Shown piece by piece: positions 27,352 through 37,368 of a DNA stretch of 64,000 nucleotides. Both the position numbers and the translations under genes were made by a program. Origin of the DNA: JBAIYU01 sp036763085 (GTDB taxonomy: Bacteria; Bacillota; Negativicutes; DSM-1736; Dendrosporobacteraceae); assembly GCF_036763085.1 (NCBI RefSeq), contig NZ_JBAIYU010000030.1:62001-126000 (forward strand), given 5' to 3'. Position 1 is the first letter of the stretch, and every line of letters starts with the position of its first letter. Under the pieces are notes generated by a model. The model saw only the letters and a program-made list of their open reading frames with translations, made no database searches and was not told the DNA's origin.

Positions 27352-27693
27352 GTGTCTGATTTACCAAATTGCCCCAAATGTAATTCGGAATATACTTATG
27401 AAGATGGTAGTCTGCTGGTTTGTCCAGAATGTGCGCACGAATGGACGGCAGGTTCTGAAAGCGAAACAAATGAAGATAAAAAAGTTATAAGAGACGCAAA
27501 TGGAAATGTATTAAATGATGGTGATTCCGTAACGGTAATTAAAGATCTTAAAGTTAAAGGAAGTTCATCAGTTGTAAAGATGGGAACAAAGGTTAAGAAC
27601 ATCCGGCTAATTGAGGGAGATCATGATATTGACTGTCAAATTGACGGTTTTGGAGCTATGAAGTTGAAATCTGAGTTCGTAAAAAAGATATAA
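27352..27693 (+). CDS. PhnA/YjdM family zinc-ribbon protein
   Basis: 113 residues with an N-terminal zinc ribbon (CPKC and CPEC) and a C-terminal SH3-like PhnA/YjdM domain with DGDSVTVIKDLKVKG, the family hallmark. Despite the old name, the family is not a phosphonoacetate hydrolase; its role is unclear. The start is GTG 27352 with GGAG eight bases upstream. Confidence 0.9.
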   Translation: MSDLPNCPKCNSEYTYEDGSLLVCPECAHEWTAGSESETNEDKKVIRDANGNVLNDGDSVTVIKDLKVKGSSSVVKMGTKVKNIRLIEGDHDIDCQIDGFGAMKLKSEFVKKI

Positions 27694-28066
27694 CTCAGGG
27701 TTCGGGAATTATTAAGCTAGCTATTAATTAAGTAAGCTAATGACAGTGATAGTTATAAGGATTTTGTATATATTTGAAAGTATAAATTTAACCATAACAA
27801 AACGGTCGTAATCCTATGATTTTTGGGATTATTGCCGGTTTTTTTTGTTTAATTAGCAAATAACCTATTTTTTTGTTGAATTTCCCAAAAAAATATAGGT
27901 TATTTGTCCTGGGACAGAAGGACTATGCCCCTTAAATATAGTAAATAAAGGATAAATTGTTTGTATTAATTTTCTAAAGATAATTTTTAATAGATAATTT
28001 TTAATTCCTTAGAACTCTAGGATAGTAAAGTCTGCCAGAAGATATCTGCATAGGCGGTGAGGTTAA
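27694..28066. other. Intergenic region before the polysaccharide operon
   Basis: About 370 bases holding the terminator at 27799-27847 and a second inverted repeat at about 27857-27909 (CAAATAACCTA with TAGGTTATTTG flanking runs of T and A). I looked for a cyclic-di-GMP riboswitch because of the PilZ gene downstream and did not find its motif. Confidence 0.4.
27799..27847 (+). terminator. Terminator after the PhnA-like gene
   Basis: Imperfect stem AAACGG..TAATCC with GGATTA..CCGGTTT followed by eight T. Confidence 0.75.
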
Positions 28067-29548
28067 TTGAAAAAGCTTTCGATATTATCGTGCGCAATGG
28101 CAACGATTATTGGTATTACTGCAGGAAATCTCTTTATCGGGGAATTTAAGGGAACCATAGCTTATGCATCGGGCAAACCTACTAATCTTTCTGTTGTGTC
28201 AAACGAAGAAGCAGAAAAAGCAAAAGCTGAATTTGCATATGAGATGGCCCAAATTACTGCAAAAATTGTATCATCCTCTGAATTAGACATAGAAAAGTTT
28301 AAAGCAGAGTATGCATATGCAACCGCGAAGGTTACAGCCAAGGTTATGCCAATGATACCTATTGGCCAACAGGATAAATTTGCATATCAAATGTCAAAGA
28401 TAACGACCAAAGTTGTCAGTGATCCCAATTTAAGTATTGAGAAAGCTAAAGCTAATTTTGCTTATGAAGTTGCTCAACTTACAACCAAAATTATATTTGA
28501 TGCAGATGTAAATTCAGGCGATAGGGCTGTTCTTAATCCTGGGCGAATTGATCCAAATTCAGCAAATACTCAATCAGCAACTAAACCTCACGCTAGCTCA
28601 GTTGGAGCTAAAGTTCCAAAATCGGACAAACAAGGTTTAACACCAGATATATATGAAGAGATCATTGATGATTTGATGAATGTAGGTAACGGCCAAAACC
28701 AGCCTAAGAATAAGGTCAATCTTAATGGTAATATTCGCATTCATCACGCAGCGAACAATGGTGATGGCCGCTTAGGACAAGATTCATCGGGAATTCGTGT
28801 CTATCTTGGGGCGAATAGTGAAATAAACAAAGACTGGCAAGCCTATGCTCTCTTAGAAGGGCAAAAGCGCATATCGAATTATAATAATTTCTTTAAACTC
28901 TCACGTCTTTATGCAGCGGGGAAGGTAGGAAAATCAAGTGCAACTATAGGGTCGTTCGGATATCTGATGGCAGATGGTAATATTTACGACAGTGGTTATA
29001 AGGGCGCCCGATTTGACTTTACAGGCCCTCTTAAATATACGTTTAGCCATGGGCAAACCGATTATACCAAAGAGACATACGTAGCTACAGCGAAATATAG
29101 TGATTATGATTACGATTTAGAAGCAGGCGTCTATCATTATAAAAAAGACTCTGGTGCGAGTGAACAAAATACAATTTTGACTATAGGCGGTAATTATAAT
29201 TTTAGTAATTTTGGTGTAGGTGCTATGTACTTGGATGCTAGCTTGAAAGACAGCAGGGGAGATAGTGATGGCTATGTCTTTAGTTTTAAGTATGGTGACC
29301 TAAAAACATATCGTCCTGGAACTTACGATATTTTTGCTAAATATTATAATCAGTCTAGTGAAACTTATATTGCACATGGAATGAATGGCCTAGGGGGACG
29401 TATGCAAGGATTTAAAGGCTATGGTTTAGGGATGAACTACACGTTAGCCCAAAACTTTACAGCTGGTATAGAGTACTATAATTTGTCAGACAAAATATCA
29501 AGGGAAAAAAGCCAATCCTGGTGGAGTCAACTGACTCATTACTTCTGA
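28067..29548 (+). CDS. Outer-membrane beta-barrel protein with N-terminal repeats
   Basis: 493 residues: a signal peptide, then four repeats of about 30 residues with a core like FAYEMAQITAKIV (about 45-150), a Ser/Pro-rich linker, and a barrel-like C-terminal region (about 215-493) of alternating aromatic strands ending in Phe (HYF), as in porins. Negativicutes porins usually carry an SLH domain that binds peptidoglycan; none is seen here. As first gene of the polysaccharide operon it probably forms the outer-membrane exit. The start is TTG 28067 after GGTGAGG. Confidence 0.75.
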   Translation: MKKLSILSCAMATIIGITAGNLFIGEFKGTIAYASGKPTNLSVVSNEEAEKAKAEFAYEMAQITAKIVSSSELDIEKFKAEYAYATAKVTAKVMPMIPIGQQDKFAYQMSKITTKVVSDPNLSIEKAKANFAYEVAQLTTKIIFDADVNSGDRAVLNPGRIDPNSANTQSATKPHASSVGAKVPKSDKQGLTPDIYEEIIDDLMNVGNGQNQPKNKVNLNGNIRIHHAANNGDGRLGQDSSGIRVYLGANSEINKDWQAYALLEGQKRISNYNNFFKLSRLYAAGKVGKSSATIGSFGYLMADGNIYDSGYKGARFDFTGPLKYTFSHGQTDYTKETYVATAKYSDYDYDLEAGVYHYKKDSGASEQNTILTIGGNYNFSNFGVGAMYLDASLKDSRGDSDGYVFSFKYGDLKTYRPGTYDIFAKYYNQSSETYIAHGMNGLGGRMQGFKGYGLGMNYTLAQNFTAGIEYYNLSDKISREKSQSWWSQLTHYF

Positions 29549-29562
29549 AAGTAGGTGATAAA

Positions 29563-30891
29563 ATGAATCTGGAAGTATTTGAGGGGATAAAGACAAAAAG
29601 AAATTTTTTAGCAGTCATTGGCCTTGGCTATGTGGGTTTGCCACTAGCTGCTGCATTTTCAGATAAAGTCAAAACAATAGGATTTGATATTAACAAGGAA
29701 AAGATTAACGTTTACAAACAAGGCATCGATCCAACTAATGAAATTGGTAATGAAAAACTTAAAAATACAAAAATAGAGTTTACTGCGGATGCTGAAAGGT
29801 TAAAAGAGGCCAGAGTTCTTATTGTCACTGTGCCCACACCCATTAATGGCGATAAGACACCAGATTTGGCTCCTGTTGTAAATGCTAGTACGATTATCGG
29901 TCAAAATTTATCTATGGGCAGTATTGTCATTTTTGAGTCCACTGTTTACCCAGGGGTTACAGAAGAAATATGTGTACCTATTTTAGAAAAAGAGTCGACT
30001 TTAAAATGCGGCAAAGATTTCAAGATAGGATATTCTCCCGAAAGGATTAACCCAGGAGATAAAGTTCATAGGCTTGAGAACATTAAAAAGATTGTTTCTG
30101 GTATGGATGAGGAAACAGTTGAAAATATTGCCGCGATCTATCAACTAATTATTCATGCGGGTGTTTATAAAGCACCAAGCATTAAAGTGGCAGAGGCAGC
30201 AAAATTGGCTGAAAATGCCCAAAGGGACATCAACATTGCCTTTATGAATGAATTGTCAATGGTATTTGATCGCATAGGAATACGAACAAAAGATGTAATT
30301 GACGCCATGAATACAAAATGGAATGCATTGGGTTTTTATCCGGGGTTGGTCGGCGGTCATTGTATAGGGGTTGATCCATATTACTTTATTTATCAAGCTG
30401 AGATGCTTGGTTATCATTCACAGATTATCTCGGCAGGTAGAAAAATTAACGATAATATGGGGACTTATGTAACTGATAATTTTATAAAAAAAATGATCCA
30501 AAATGACAAGGATATAAAGCAGTCTAATATTTATATCATGGGAATTACCTTTAAAGAAGATTGCCCGGATATGCGTAATTCAAAAGCCGTAGATATTTGC
30601 AAAAGCCTTGCGTCGTATGGGATACAATTCAAAGTAGTAGATCCTGTGGTCGATAAACTTGATTTTAAAACAGAACTAGGTATGGAACTTGTAGAAATAA
30701 AAGATATTCGAGATGCTGACTGCCTTGTGTTTTTAGTAGCGCACAAGCAGTTCAAAGACTTGCAGCCAAAACAGTTAAAGAAGATGTTAAAACCGCAAAT
30801 GCAGCACACAAAGCATATCATCATTGATATAAAGAATATATTTGACCAAGAAATCATAGAAGAAAGTGGATATATATATTGGAGCTTTTAA
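29563..30891 (+). CDS. Nucleotide-sugar (UDP-HexNAc type) dehydrogenase
   Basis: 442 residues of the UDP-glucose/GDP-mannose dehydrogenase family. Rossmann motif VIGLGYVGLPLA, VPTP, ESTVYPGVTEE, the catalytic Cys in GGHCIGVDPYY and the C-terminal GITFKEDCPDMRNS are intact. The pattern (GYVGLPLA, HCIGVDPYY) is that of WbpO/TviB-type UDP-N-acetylhexosamine 6-dehydrogenases, which make uronic acids. It should supply an acidic precursor for the synthase downstream. ATG 29563 has AGGTGA four bases before it. Confidence 0.88.
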   Translation: MNLEVFEGIKTKRNFLAVIGLGYVGLPLAAAFSDKVKTIGFDINKEKINVYKQGIDPTNEIGNEKLKNTKIEFTADAERLKEARVLIVTVPTPINGDKTPDLAPVVNASTIIGQNLSMGSIVIFESTVYPGVTEEICVPILEKESTLKCGKDFKIGYSPERINPGDKVHRLENIKKIVSGMDEETVENIAAIYQLIIHAGVYKAPSIKVAEAAKLAENAQRDINIAFMNELSMVFDRIGIRTKDVIDAMNTKWNALGFYPGLVGGHCIGVDPYYFIYQAEMLGYHSQIISAGRKINDNMGTYVTDNFIKKMIQNDKDIKQSNIYIMGITFKEDCPDMRNSKAVDICKSLASYGIQFKVVDPVVDKLDFKTELGMELVEIKDIRDADCLVFLVAHKQFKDLQPKQLKKMLKPQMQHTKHIIIDIKNIFDQEIIEESGYIYWSF

Positions 30892-30910
30892 TCATAAGGG
30901 GGTGAATGGC

Positions 30911-33547
30911 GTGAATCACAAGAGGATTATCTTATGTGTATTAGTGCTAAGTGTTATTATTAGTTCATTATACTTTAAAGATTTTTTTACTACGAAAACT
31001 GGCGGTGATTATCGTAATATTACTGATTTAGAAAGCGCTTATAATGCTGATACAGAAACTGCCCGATCTTTGGAGCAGTTAAAAAACAGTCAAGAAAAGG
31101 CATTAGTTATTTCTCGCAGTAATAGTGGTTTGCGTCATATTGCTATTACTTTTGACGGTTTAAGCGATCGTAATACTATTCAACAAATTTTAGATCTTTT
31201 ACATAAGTATAATGCTAAAGCGACCTTTTTTGTGGATGGATTACAGTGTGCGGAAGATCCACAGACAGTTGTGAATATTAGAAATGCCGGTCACAAGATA
31301 GAAAACTATACACTTCTAGGCTTGAATAAAATGGAGAACCTGCCTGTAGAGCGATTAGTCAAAGATTTTTCCCGTGCGCAAAAAATCATTAAAGTGACTG
31401 CTGACAGGGATCCAAACCTTTTAAAATGTAATGATACAAAATATACCGATCAATTGCTGATTGCGGCTAGAGCTTGTGGATTTAATAGTGTGGTTAAAAA
31501 CGATATTTTTCTAAATGTTGAAAAGATAAGTTCACTTATGTCGGCAGATGACTTTGTGAGAAGTATTAAACCAGGAACAATTGTTTCGATTAAACTAAAA
31601 ACTGATGTCGAACCGATTGTAAAAGAAAAAGAGAAAACTGACTTAAGACCAGCAATAGACAAACAACCTGGGCTAAAAGAACTGCCAAAGTATACAGACT
31701 TACGAGAAAAGAAAACTGTCGATGCGGTAGAAAAATTTTTGAGTTCTCTAAAGAAAGCTAACTATACCACAACATATGTAGAAGAATTCGCAAAAACCAA
31801 TCAGGAACAAAAGAAAACCACTATATTACAAAGCGTTTTAATCGATGGGGAATATCTGAAAAAAGCTGTAGCAACCATACACAATCAATTACGGAATATA
31901 TTTACTATACCCACAGCTTACGCAGCAAATCTAGAAGATAACAAAGCGCAAGAAATTAAGACGGTTTTAACAACAGAGCCTGCACTTGCTTTTACATTTG
32001 GTGGCTTGTCTAACGAGATTGCTGTTGATGATGTACTCGGACGGTTAGATAAACTTGGCATTAAGTCGACTTTCTTTGTTGCCGAAATAGAAATGAAAAG
32101 ATATCCTCAGACAATCAAAAGGATAATTGAAAAGGGACACGAAGTAGGCATTGCGATAAGGCCTAAAGATGGAGAAACATTTGAGGAAACTAGCAAAACT
32201 ATAGTACGCTCCCAAAAAATACTTAACGAGCAGTTTGGGGTTAAGACGACATTAGTAAAACAATTGTCAGGGGTTGTTGCAGATACAACAAAAGAAGCAG
32301 TTGCGGCTTTAGGGTATAAGCTTATTGGTCAGTCAATTAATGTTGTTCAAAGTAAACATAAAGATTATGTATCTGCAGATCTAATTATGGAGGATATCTT
32401 TGGTAAACATGTCCTCTCTTTAGCTCGTGGGCAAATCGTATATTTTAGGATGGACTATTATACAAAGGATCTACTAGTTGGAGAATTAATGGAATCAATT
32501 AAATTAAGAAAAGTCGACAACATTGCCTATCGCACCTTTTATGATAATCCTGAAAACAATTCTAACAACGATTCACGCTACAGTATAAAGCCTGTAAGCA
32601 GCATTCTAAATAATAAAAAATTAGTTTATCAATATCCAATAGAGCCTCAAAATATTCCATTGAGCCTACGTAATGATCAGGGAGTGAATATTGATAAGAA
32701 TAATTTTATGGCAGAAGCCTCTAAACGATATATTGGGAATAACGATGTTGACTATGAAGACCGGATGCTAGGCTTCTCTAAAATGGAAGCACGCCGCCTT
32801 GATAGAAAAGGATTTATTCACGCTCAAGAAAACGTTATTTTTCTTACTTTCGATGATTGGGGAACAGATGCAGCAATCAATAAGATACTATATGTTCTGC
32901 GTAAACATAATGTGCCAGGGGCATTCTTTATCATTACAAACAACGTATTAAATAATCCTAATTTACTTCGATCTATTGCTGTGCAAGGTCATGATATTGG
33001 TAGTCACTCAGATAAGCACAAGCCAATGGTTATTCGTGATCAAAAAAACGGGAAGCAAATTAGAACCCAAGATAGAGAGGAATATTTAAGTGATCTTCGC
33101 CTGTCATACCAGAAATTACGTGATGTAACAGGTGATGTCACGGTTTTAGGGAAACCATCTTTAACTCGATATTTTCGTCCACCAACACTAGCAATTAGCA
33201 AGATGGGCTTTGAAGCACTTTTCGAAACTGGATATGAATATATTATTTCAGGATCGTGCAGCACATACGATTATAAAGCCCAGAGTGTATCTGAGCTAGT
33301 GTACACCATGAAAGATGGCATTTATACAAGTGATGGAAAAATAAAACAGGGTGCCGTCTTGGTAATGCATATGGGAGATAGTTCAATATATACGGCAACA
33401 GCTTTGGATATGTTATTGACTGCGAATGCTGCTAGAAGTGACTCTGATCCCTCTAAATTCAAAGTAGGCAGGTTATCAGACTATCTAGTTGATGGTTATT
33501 CACAATCAGAGCGAAGAAAAACACTAAGGCTAAGTAGTCATGATTAA
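30911..33547 (+). CDS. Triple NodB-domain polysaccharide deacetylase
   Basis: 878 residues with an N-terminal membrane anchor and three NodB-like domains beginning near 74, 358 and 642. Only the third keeps the metal and catalytic motifs: TFDDWG, HSDKH and the RPP strand. The first reads TFDGLS and the second TFGGLS, so both lack the metal-binding Asp pair and are probably inactive. Deacetylases of this kind act on GlcNAc-containing polymers outside the membrane. GTG 30911 follows AAGGGGGTGA; the frame could be extended upstream but only past that site. Confidence 0.85.
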   Translation: MNHKRIILCVLVLSVIISSLYFKDFFTTKTGGDYRNITDLESAYNADTETARSLEQLKNSQEKALVISRSNSGLRHIAITFDGLSDRNTIQQILDLLHKYNAKATFFVDGLQCAEDPQTVVNIRNAGHKIENYTLLGLNKMENLPVERLVKDFSRAQKIIKVTADRDPNLLKCNDTKYTDQLLIAARACGFNSVVKNDIFLNVEKISSLMSADDFVRSIKPGTIVSIKLKTDVEPIVKEKEKTDLRPAIDKQPGLKELPKYTDLREKKTVDAVEKFLSSLKKANYTTTYVEEFAKTNQEQKKTTILQSVLIDGEYLKKAVATIHNQLRNIFTIPTAYAANLEDNKAQEIKTVLTTEPALAFTFGGLSNEIAVDDVLGRLDKLGIKSTFFVAEIEMKRYPQTIKRIIEKGHEVGIAIRPKDGETFEETSKTIVRSQKILNEQFGVKTTLVKQLSGVVADTTKEAVAALGYKLIGQSINVVQSKHKDYVSADLIMEDIFGKHVLSLARGQIVYFRMDYYTKDLLVGELMESIKLRKVDNIAYRTFYDNPENNSNNDSRYSIKPVSSILNNKKLVYQYPIEPQNIPLSLRNDQGVNIDKNNFMAEASKRYIGNNDVDYEDRMLGFSKMEARRLDRKGFIHAQENVIFLTFDDWGTDAAINKILYVLRKHNVPGAFFIITNNVLNNPNLLRSIAVQGHDIGSHSDKHKPMVIRDQKNGKQIRTQDREEYLSDLRLSYQKLRDVTGDVTVLGKPSLTRYFRPPTLAISKMGFEALFETGYEYIISGSCSTYDYKAQSVSELVYTMKDGIYTSDGKIKQGAVLVMHMGDSSIYTATALDMLLTANAARSDSDPSKFKVGRLSDYLVDGYSQSERRKTLRLSSHD

Positions 33548-33642
33548 ACTTGGTATTCTTAAGTTAATTAAAATAGCGAATTAATAAGACCAATTAAATA
33601 CGCTGTAAAATCATTAGTATAAAAATGGCAGGTGAATGGAAC

Positions 33643-35481
33643 GTGAATAAGTTATTTGATAATGAATTTAAAAGTGAAGAGGATGTTTTGCTTGTTCCTA
33701 AACCTGACCGACGGCTGCTTTCAAAAGTGCCAGATAAAGAAGGCGTACGTACAAATATAGACAGACGTCGTACAAAAGACACAAAAGATACTGATGATAT
33801 TAGTCATTTAATCGAAATAGAGAATATGGGCAGGCGCTATCAGGTTGACTATGATGTCTCAATCCAATATCTATACAAAAACAAGAATGTAAAATGTCAG
33901 GGTAAAGGCGTTGATATATCGACTACCGGGTTGCTTCTTGAAGTTTCAGCGGAAGTTGGTGAAGAATTGGCACAAGCATCCAATATCATGCTGAAATTTG
34001 AAATAAAACCAGGGACTATGCCTGAAGGGTATGAGATGAAAGTCGATATTCCTGCCAAATTTATTCGTCACAATCAAAGCGCCAGTGGTCAAACTTTGTG
34101 TGGTCTAGAATTTAAAGAGACACTTGCACAATATGCAAATAAGAAGCAAGGCTGGTATATGCTTTCAGTAGCAGCTATTCTAATCTTCTTTATTGTTGCT
34201 TTTATTATGCTGCTGAGAGCGGAGAGTGTGCTGTATTTTAAATTTAACAAACTTTTATATGCATATAGTATTGTTGCTGCTACTTTTTTGCTGACAAGAT
34301 ATCTATTTGCGGCTTTTTATCGCCCTATTCCAATTGACAAAGATTTTACCCCAGGAGTTTCAATTATTATACCTTGTTTTAATGAGGAGCAATGGATACA
34401 AAGGACAATATCAGGATGTATTAACCAGGATTACCCGTTAGATAAATTAGAAGTTATTATTGTAGATGACTGTTCCAATGATAAATCGTATGAGAAAATA
34501 AAAGAGATTGTAGAAGAACTAAAGGTCAAAGAAAAGCGTTACGACGTCGAAACTAGACTTAAGTATTTTCGCCAAGATGTAAATTTAGGAAAGCGCGAGG
34601 CCATGGCAAAGGGGAGTTTAATGGCAAAGCATGAACTGGTGGTATTTGTTGACTCTGACAGCTTTTTAGATCCCTTTGCTATCCGCAATATTGTCCAGCC
34701 ATTTAAAGATACAAAAATGGGCGGTGTTTCGGGCAGAACTGATGTCGCCAATACCTATACCAACGCCCTCACCAAACTTCAGGCCGTTCGATATTACATC
34801 GCTTTTCGGATTATGAAAGCTGCTGAAAGCTATTTTGATGCAGTAACCTGTCTGTCTGGTCCGCTATCGTGCTATAGAAAAGATTTAGTACTCAAATATA
34901 TGGATGAATGGCTTAACCAAAGGTTTTGGGGACATAAGGCTACCTTTGGTGACGATCGAAGTATGACCAACTTTATATTAAGAGAGAACCGTACTGGATA
35001 TCAGGATACTGCCATCTGTAATACAATTGTACCTAATACACATATGATTTTTTTGAAACAGCAAATGCGCTGGAAACGTTCCTGGCTAAGAGAATCGCTG
35101 ATTGCGGCGCGGTTTATGTGGAAAAAAGAGCCATTTATGGCCTTATCATTCTATATGGGTGTACTCGTGCCGCTGTTAGCGCCAATAATAGTTCTTTATA
35201 ACCTAATTTACATACCAATTGCGCATAGAGTTTTTCCACTTACATTTATCACGGGGATTTTCCTGATGGCATTGCTTATGAGTATGGCGCAGTTATTGCT
35301 TAGAAAGAGTTCCACCTGGATATACGGGTTATGGTTTTGCCTATATTATGAAGCTGTGCTATTATGGCAAATGCCAATAGCTTGGTTTACATTCTGGAAA
35401 ACTACCTGGGGAACAAGGCTGACTCCAGCGGACTTACTCCAAATATTAAAAAAGAATCGTGAAAAGCAAATGAGGGCATAG
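33643..35481 (+). CDS. PilZ-GT2 polysaccharide synthase
   Basis: 612 residues. An N-terminal PilZ domain (about 60-165) has the GVDISTTGLLLE motif (DxSxxG); the upstream Arg motif is weak (GRRYQV). Two membrane helices follow, then a GT-A domain with VDDCSND, the DxD motif VDSDS near 337, GDDRS and QQMRW (QxxRW) near 473, and a C-terminal membrane bundle. This is the plan of processive synthases such as Alg8, HasA and BcsA. Cyclic di-GMP control is inferred from PilZ. GTG 33643 has AGGTGA seven bases ahead. Confidence 0.9.
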   Translation: MNKLFDNEFKSEEDVLLVPKPDRRLLSKVPDKEGVRTNIDRRRTKDTKDTDDISHLIEIENMGRRYQVDYDVSIQYLYKNKNVKCQGKGVDISTTGLLLEVSAEVGEELAQASNIMLKFEIKPGTMPEGYEMKVDIPAKFIRHNQSASGQTLCGLEFKETLAQYANKKQGWYMLSVAAILIFFIVAFIMLLRAESVLYFKFNKLLYAYSIVAATFLLTRYLFAAFYRPIPIDKDFTPGVSIIIPCFNEEQWIQRTISGCINQDYPLDKLEVIIVDDCSNDKSYEKIKEIVEELKVKEKRYDVETRLKYFRQDVNLGKREAMAKGSLMAKHELVVFVDSDSFLDPFAIRNIVQPFKDTKMGGVSGRTDVANTYTNALTKLQAVRYYIAFRIMKAAESYFDAVTCLSGPLSCYRKDLVLKYMDEWLNQRFWGHKATFGDDRSMTNFILRENRTGYQDTAICNTIVPNTHMIFLKQQMRWKRSWLRESLIAARFMWKKEPFMALSFYMGVLVPLLAPIIVLYNLIYIPIAHRVFPLTFITGIFLMALLMSMAQLLLRKSSTWIYGLWFCLYYEAVLLWQMPIAWFTFWKTTWGTRLTPADLLQILKKNREKQMRA

Positions 35482-35484
35482 ACT

Positions 35485-37353
35485 ATGAAGATATCAAATG
35501 AAGATTTCACTGCCCGAAAAGACAGAAAGAAATTCATACGAGTAGTTATTCAACTAGTAATAATCATTGCGGTTATGGCTATCGTTGTAAACGCGTTATT
35601 TACCCTGAAATCATATGAAGCTGCTACACAGCGGAACACAAAATACTCTGGGGACAAAGGGTTTATTGCCCTTTCATATTTCGGTGTTGAAAGAGAAGGC
35701 AATCAGCCTCTAATCGGGGTAGATCGGTTGCGTCAGCACCTGCAAGCACTTAAAGATTTAGGTTATGTAACAATTACTCAGCAAGATATTATAGACTACT
35801 ATCAATCAGGGAAAGACCTGCCTGAAAAATCAGTGCTCCTGATGTTTGAAGACGGCAGGAGAGATACTGCTATATTTTCACAAAAAATATTAGAAGACTT
35901 AAACTTTAAAGCTACGATGTTGACTTACCCAGAGAAATTTGAAAAAAAAGATACTAAATTTCTAATGCCTAATGAATTGACAGCTTTAGAAAAAACTACT
36001 TTCTGGGAGCTGGGAACAAACGGCTACAGGCTTGCGTTTATTAATGTGTTTGATCGTTACGATAATTACCTAGGCGAATTGGAACCATTGGAACATGCTG
36101 AGGTTGCTCCTTATTTAAGTCGTAAGTATAATCATTATTTAATGGATTATATTCGTGATGAGTATGGTGTTCCAATAGAGAGCTACAATCGAATGAGAAC
36201 GCGTATATCCTATGATTACGAAGCTGTTAGGGATATTTATACTAAGTCTATTGGGTATGTTCCTGGTATGTATATATTAATGCACTCCAATACGGGTAGT
36301 TTTGGGAATAATGATAAAGTAAGTGCTGTTAACGAATATTGGATAAACTCACTGTTTAAAATGAACTTCAATAGAGAAGGTTTTTGCCTTAATCAGCGCA
36401 ACAGCAGTATTTATGATTTGACCAGGATGCAGCCACAGGCATATTGGTATACTAACCATTTGCTTATGAGGATTAAATATGACATAAATCAAGATCTGGA
36501 GTTTACAAAGGGCGACTTAGAAAAACAAAAATCATGGGAAATGCTTAAAGGGGCTTCTGAAATTCAAGAGGAAACAATCATTTTAACTTCACTGCCAAAA
36601 GAAAACGGTTTGATGAGATTAAAAAACAGTAATGACTTTGAAGATATAAAACTTTCAGTAAGGCTTAAAGGTAATAAACTCGGTTTGCAAAAGATATACC
36701 TACGAGCTGATGAAACCTTAAACAGATTTGTTTCAGTTTACATTTTTAATAATTTTCTATATGTAACTGAAAAAAATGGTGGAGCTGAAAGGGAGCTATT
36801 TAAGTTAAACCTGGATAAACATGATGGTAAAGAAAGTTTGTCGATCCCCGAAGATAAAAAAGCAGCTGAGATTCGCGAACTAGAGACATTCATAAAATAT
36901 GCTGATTCTGTTGAGAAAGCAAAGATCTATACTGAACGATTAAAAAATAAGAATTTGGAAACTGTTCCAACGGTCACTCAAGGTGCAGAGGAATATGTGC
37001 CAGCACTCAGTGTACATGCAAAGGGTGATCGTAGGTTATCGATTTCTCTCAAAAATAATAAAGTAAGTGTTATGGTAGATGATAAGGAAGCCATAAGAGA
37101 TGTACAAGTATTTGATGCCAAAAGGGGCTCTATTTATCTTGAGACTGCTTGGGGTGGCTACGGCTGGAGTCAGAGAAACTTAGCTGACGACGTATATGAC
37201 GGTGTATTTGAAAAATTAATTATTACGGAAAACACTGGTTCTGATAAGGAAGAGATATTGTTTGACAGTAGAATGCAAGGTTTTGCGGCCGTCAAATTTA
37301 AAGCTAAGAAAATGTGGTATGCTCTAATAGACTTTTTTGTTGCCAACTTGTAA
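35485..37353 (+). CDS. Membrane-anchored NodB-like protein with C-terminal beta domain
   Basis: 622 residues: one transmembrane helix (about 18-40), a NodB-like region (about 60-300) with LPEKSVLLMFEDGRRDT, and a C-terminal beta-sandwich-like part (about 380-600). The lead-in GYVTITQQDIIDYY resembles PgaB-type deacetylases, but TFDDG has become MFEDG, so activity is doubtful. It starts three bases after the synthase stop, so the two are translated together. It may bind or guide the nascent polymer. Confidence 0.75.
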   Translation: MKISNEDFTARKDRKKFIRVVIQLVIIIAVMAIVVNALFTLKSYEAATQRNTKYSGDKGFIALSYFGVEREGNQPLIGVDRLRQHLQALKDLGYVTITQQDIIDYYQSGKDLPEKSVLLMFEDGRRDTAIFSQKILEDLNFKATMLTYPEKFEKKDTKFLMPNELTALEKTTFWELGTNGYRLAFINVFDRYDNYLGELEPLEHAEVAPYLSRKYNHYLMDYIRDEYGVPIESYNRMRTRISYDYEAVRDIYTKSIGYVPGMYILMHSNTGSFGNNDKVSAVNEYWINSLFKMNFNREGFCLNQRNSSIYDLTRMQPQAYWYTNHLLMRIKYDINQDLEFTKGDLEKQKSWEMLKGASEIQEETIILTSLPKENGLMRLKNSNDFEDIKLSVRLKGNKLGLQKIYLRADETLNRFVSVYIFNNFLYVTEKNGGAERELFKLNLDKHDGKESLSIPEDKKAAEIRELETFIKYADSVEKAKIYTERLKNKNLETVPTVTQGAEEYVPALSVHAKGDRRLSISLKNNKVSVMVDDKEAIRDVQVFDAKRGSIYLETAWGGYGWSQRNLADDVYDGVFEKLIITENTGSDKEEILFDSRMQGFAAVKFKAKKMWYALIDFFVANL

Positions 37354-37368
37354 TTTAAGGAGGATCAA

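Noticed and set aside
27694..28066. Cyclic-di-GMP riboswitch before the PilZ-containing operon
   Set aside because: The GEMM core sequence is absent; only a terminator and a simple inverted repeat are seen.
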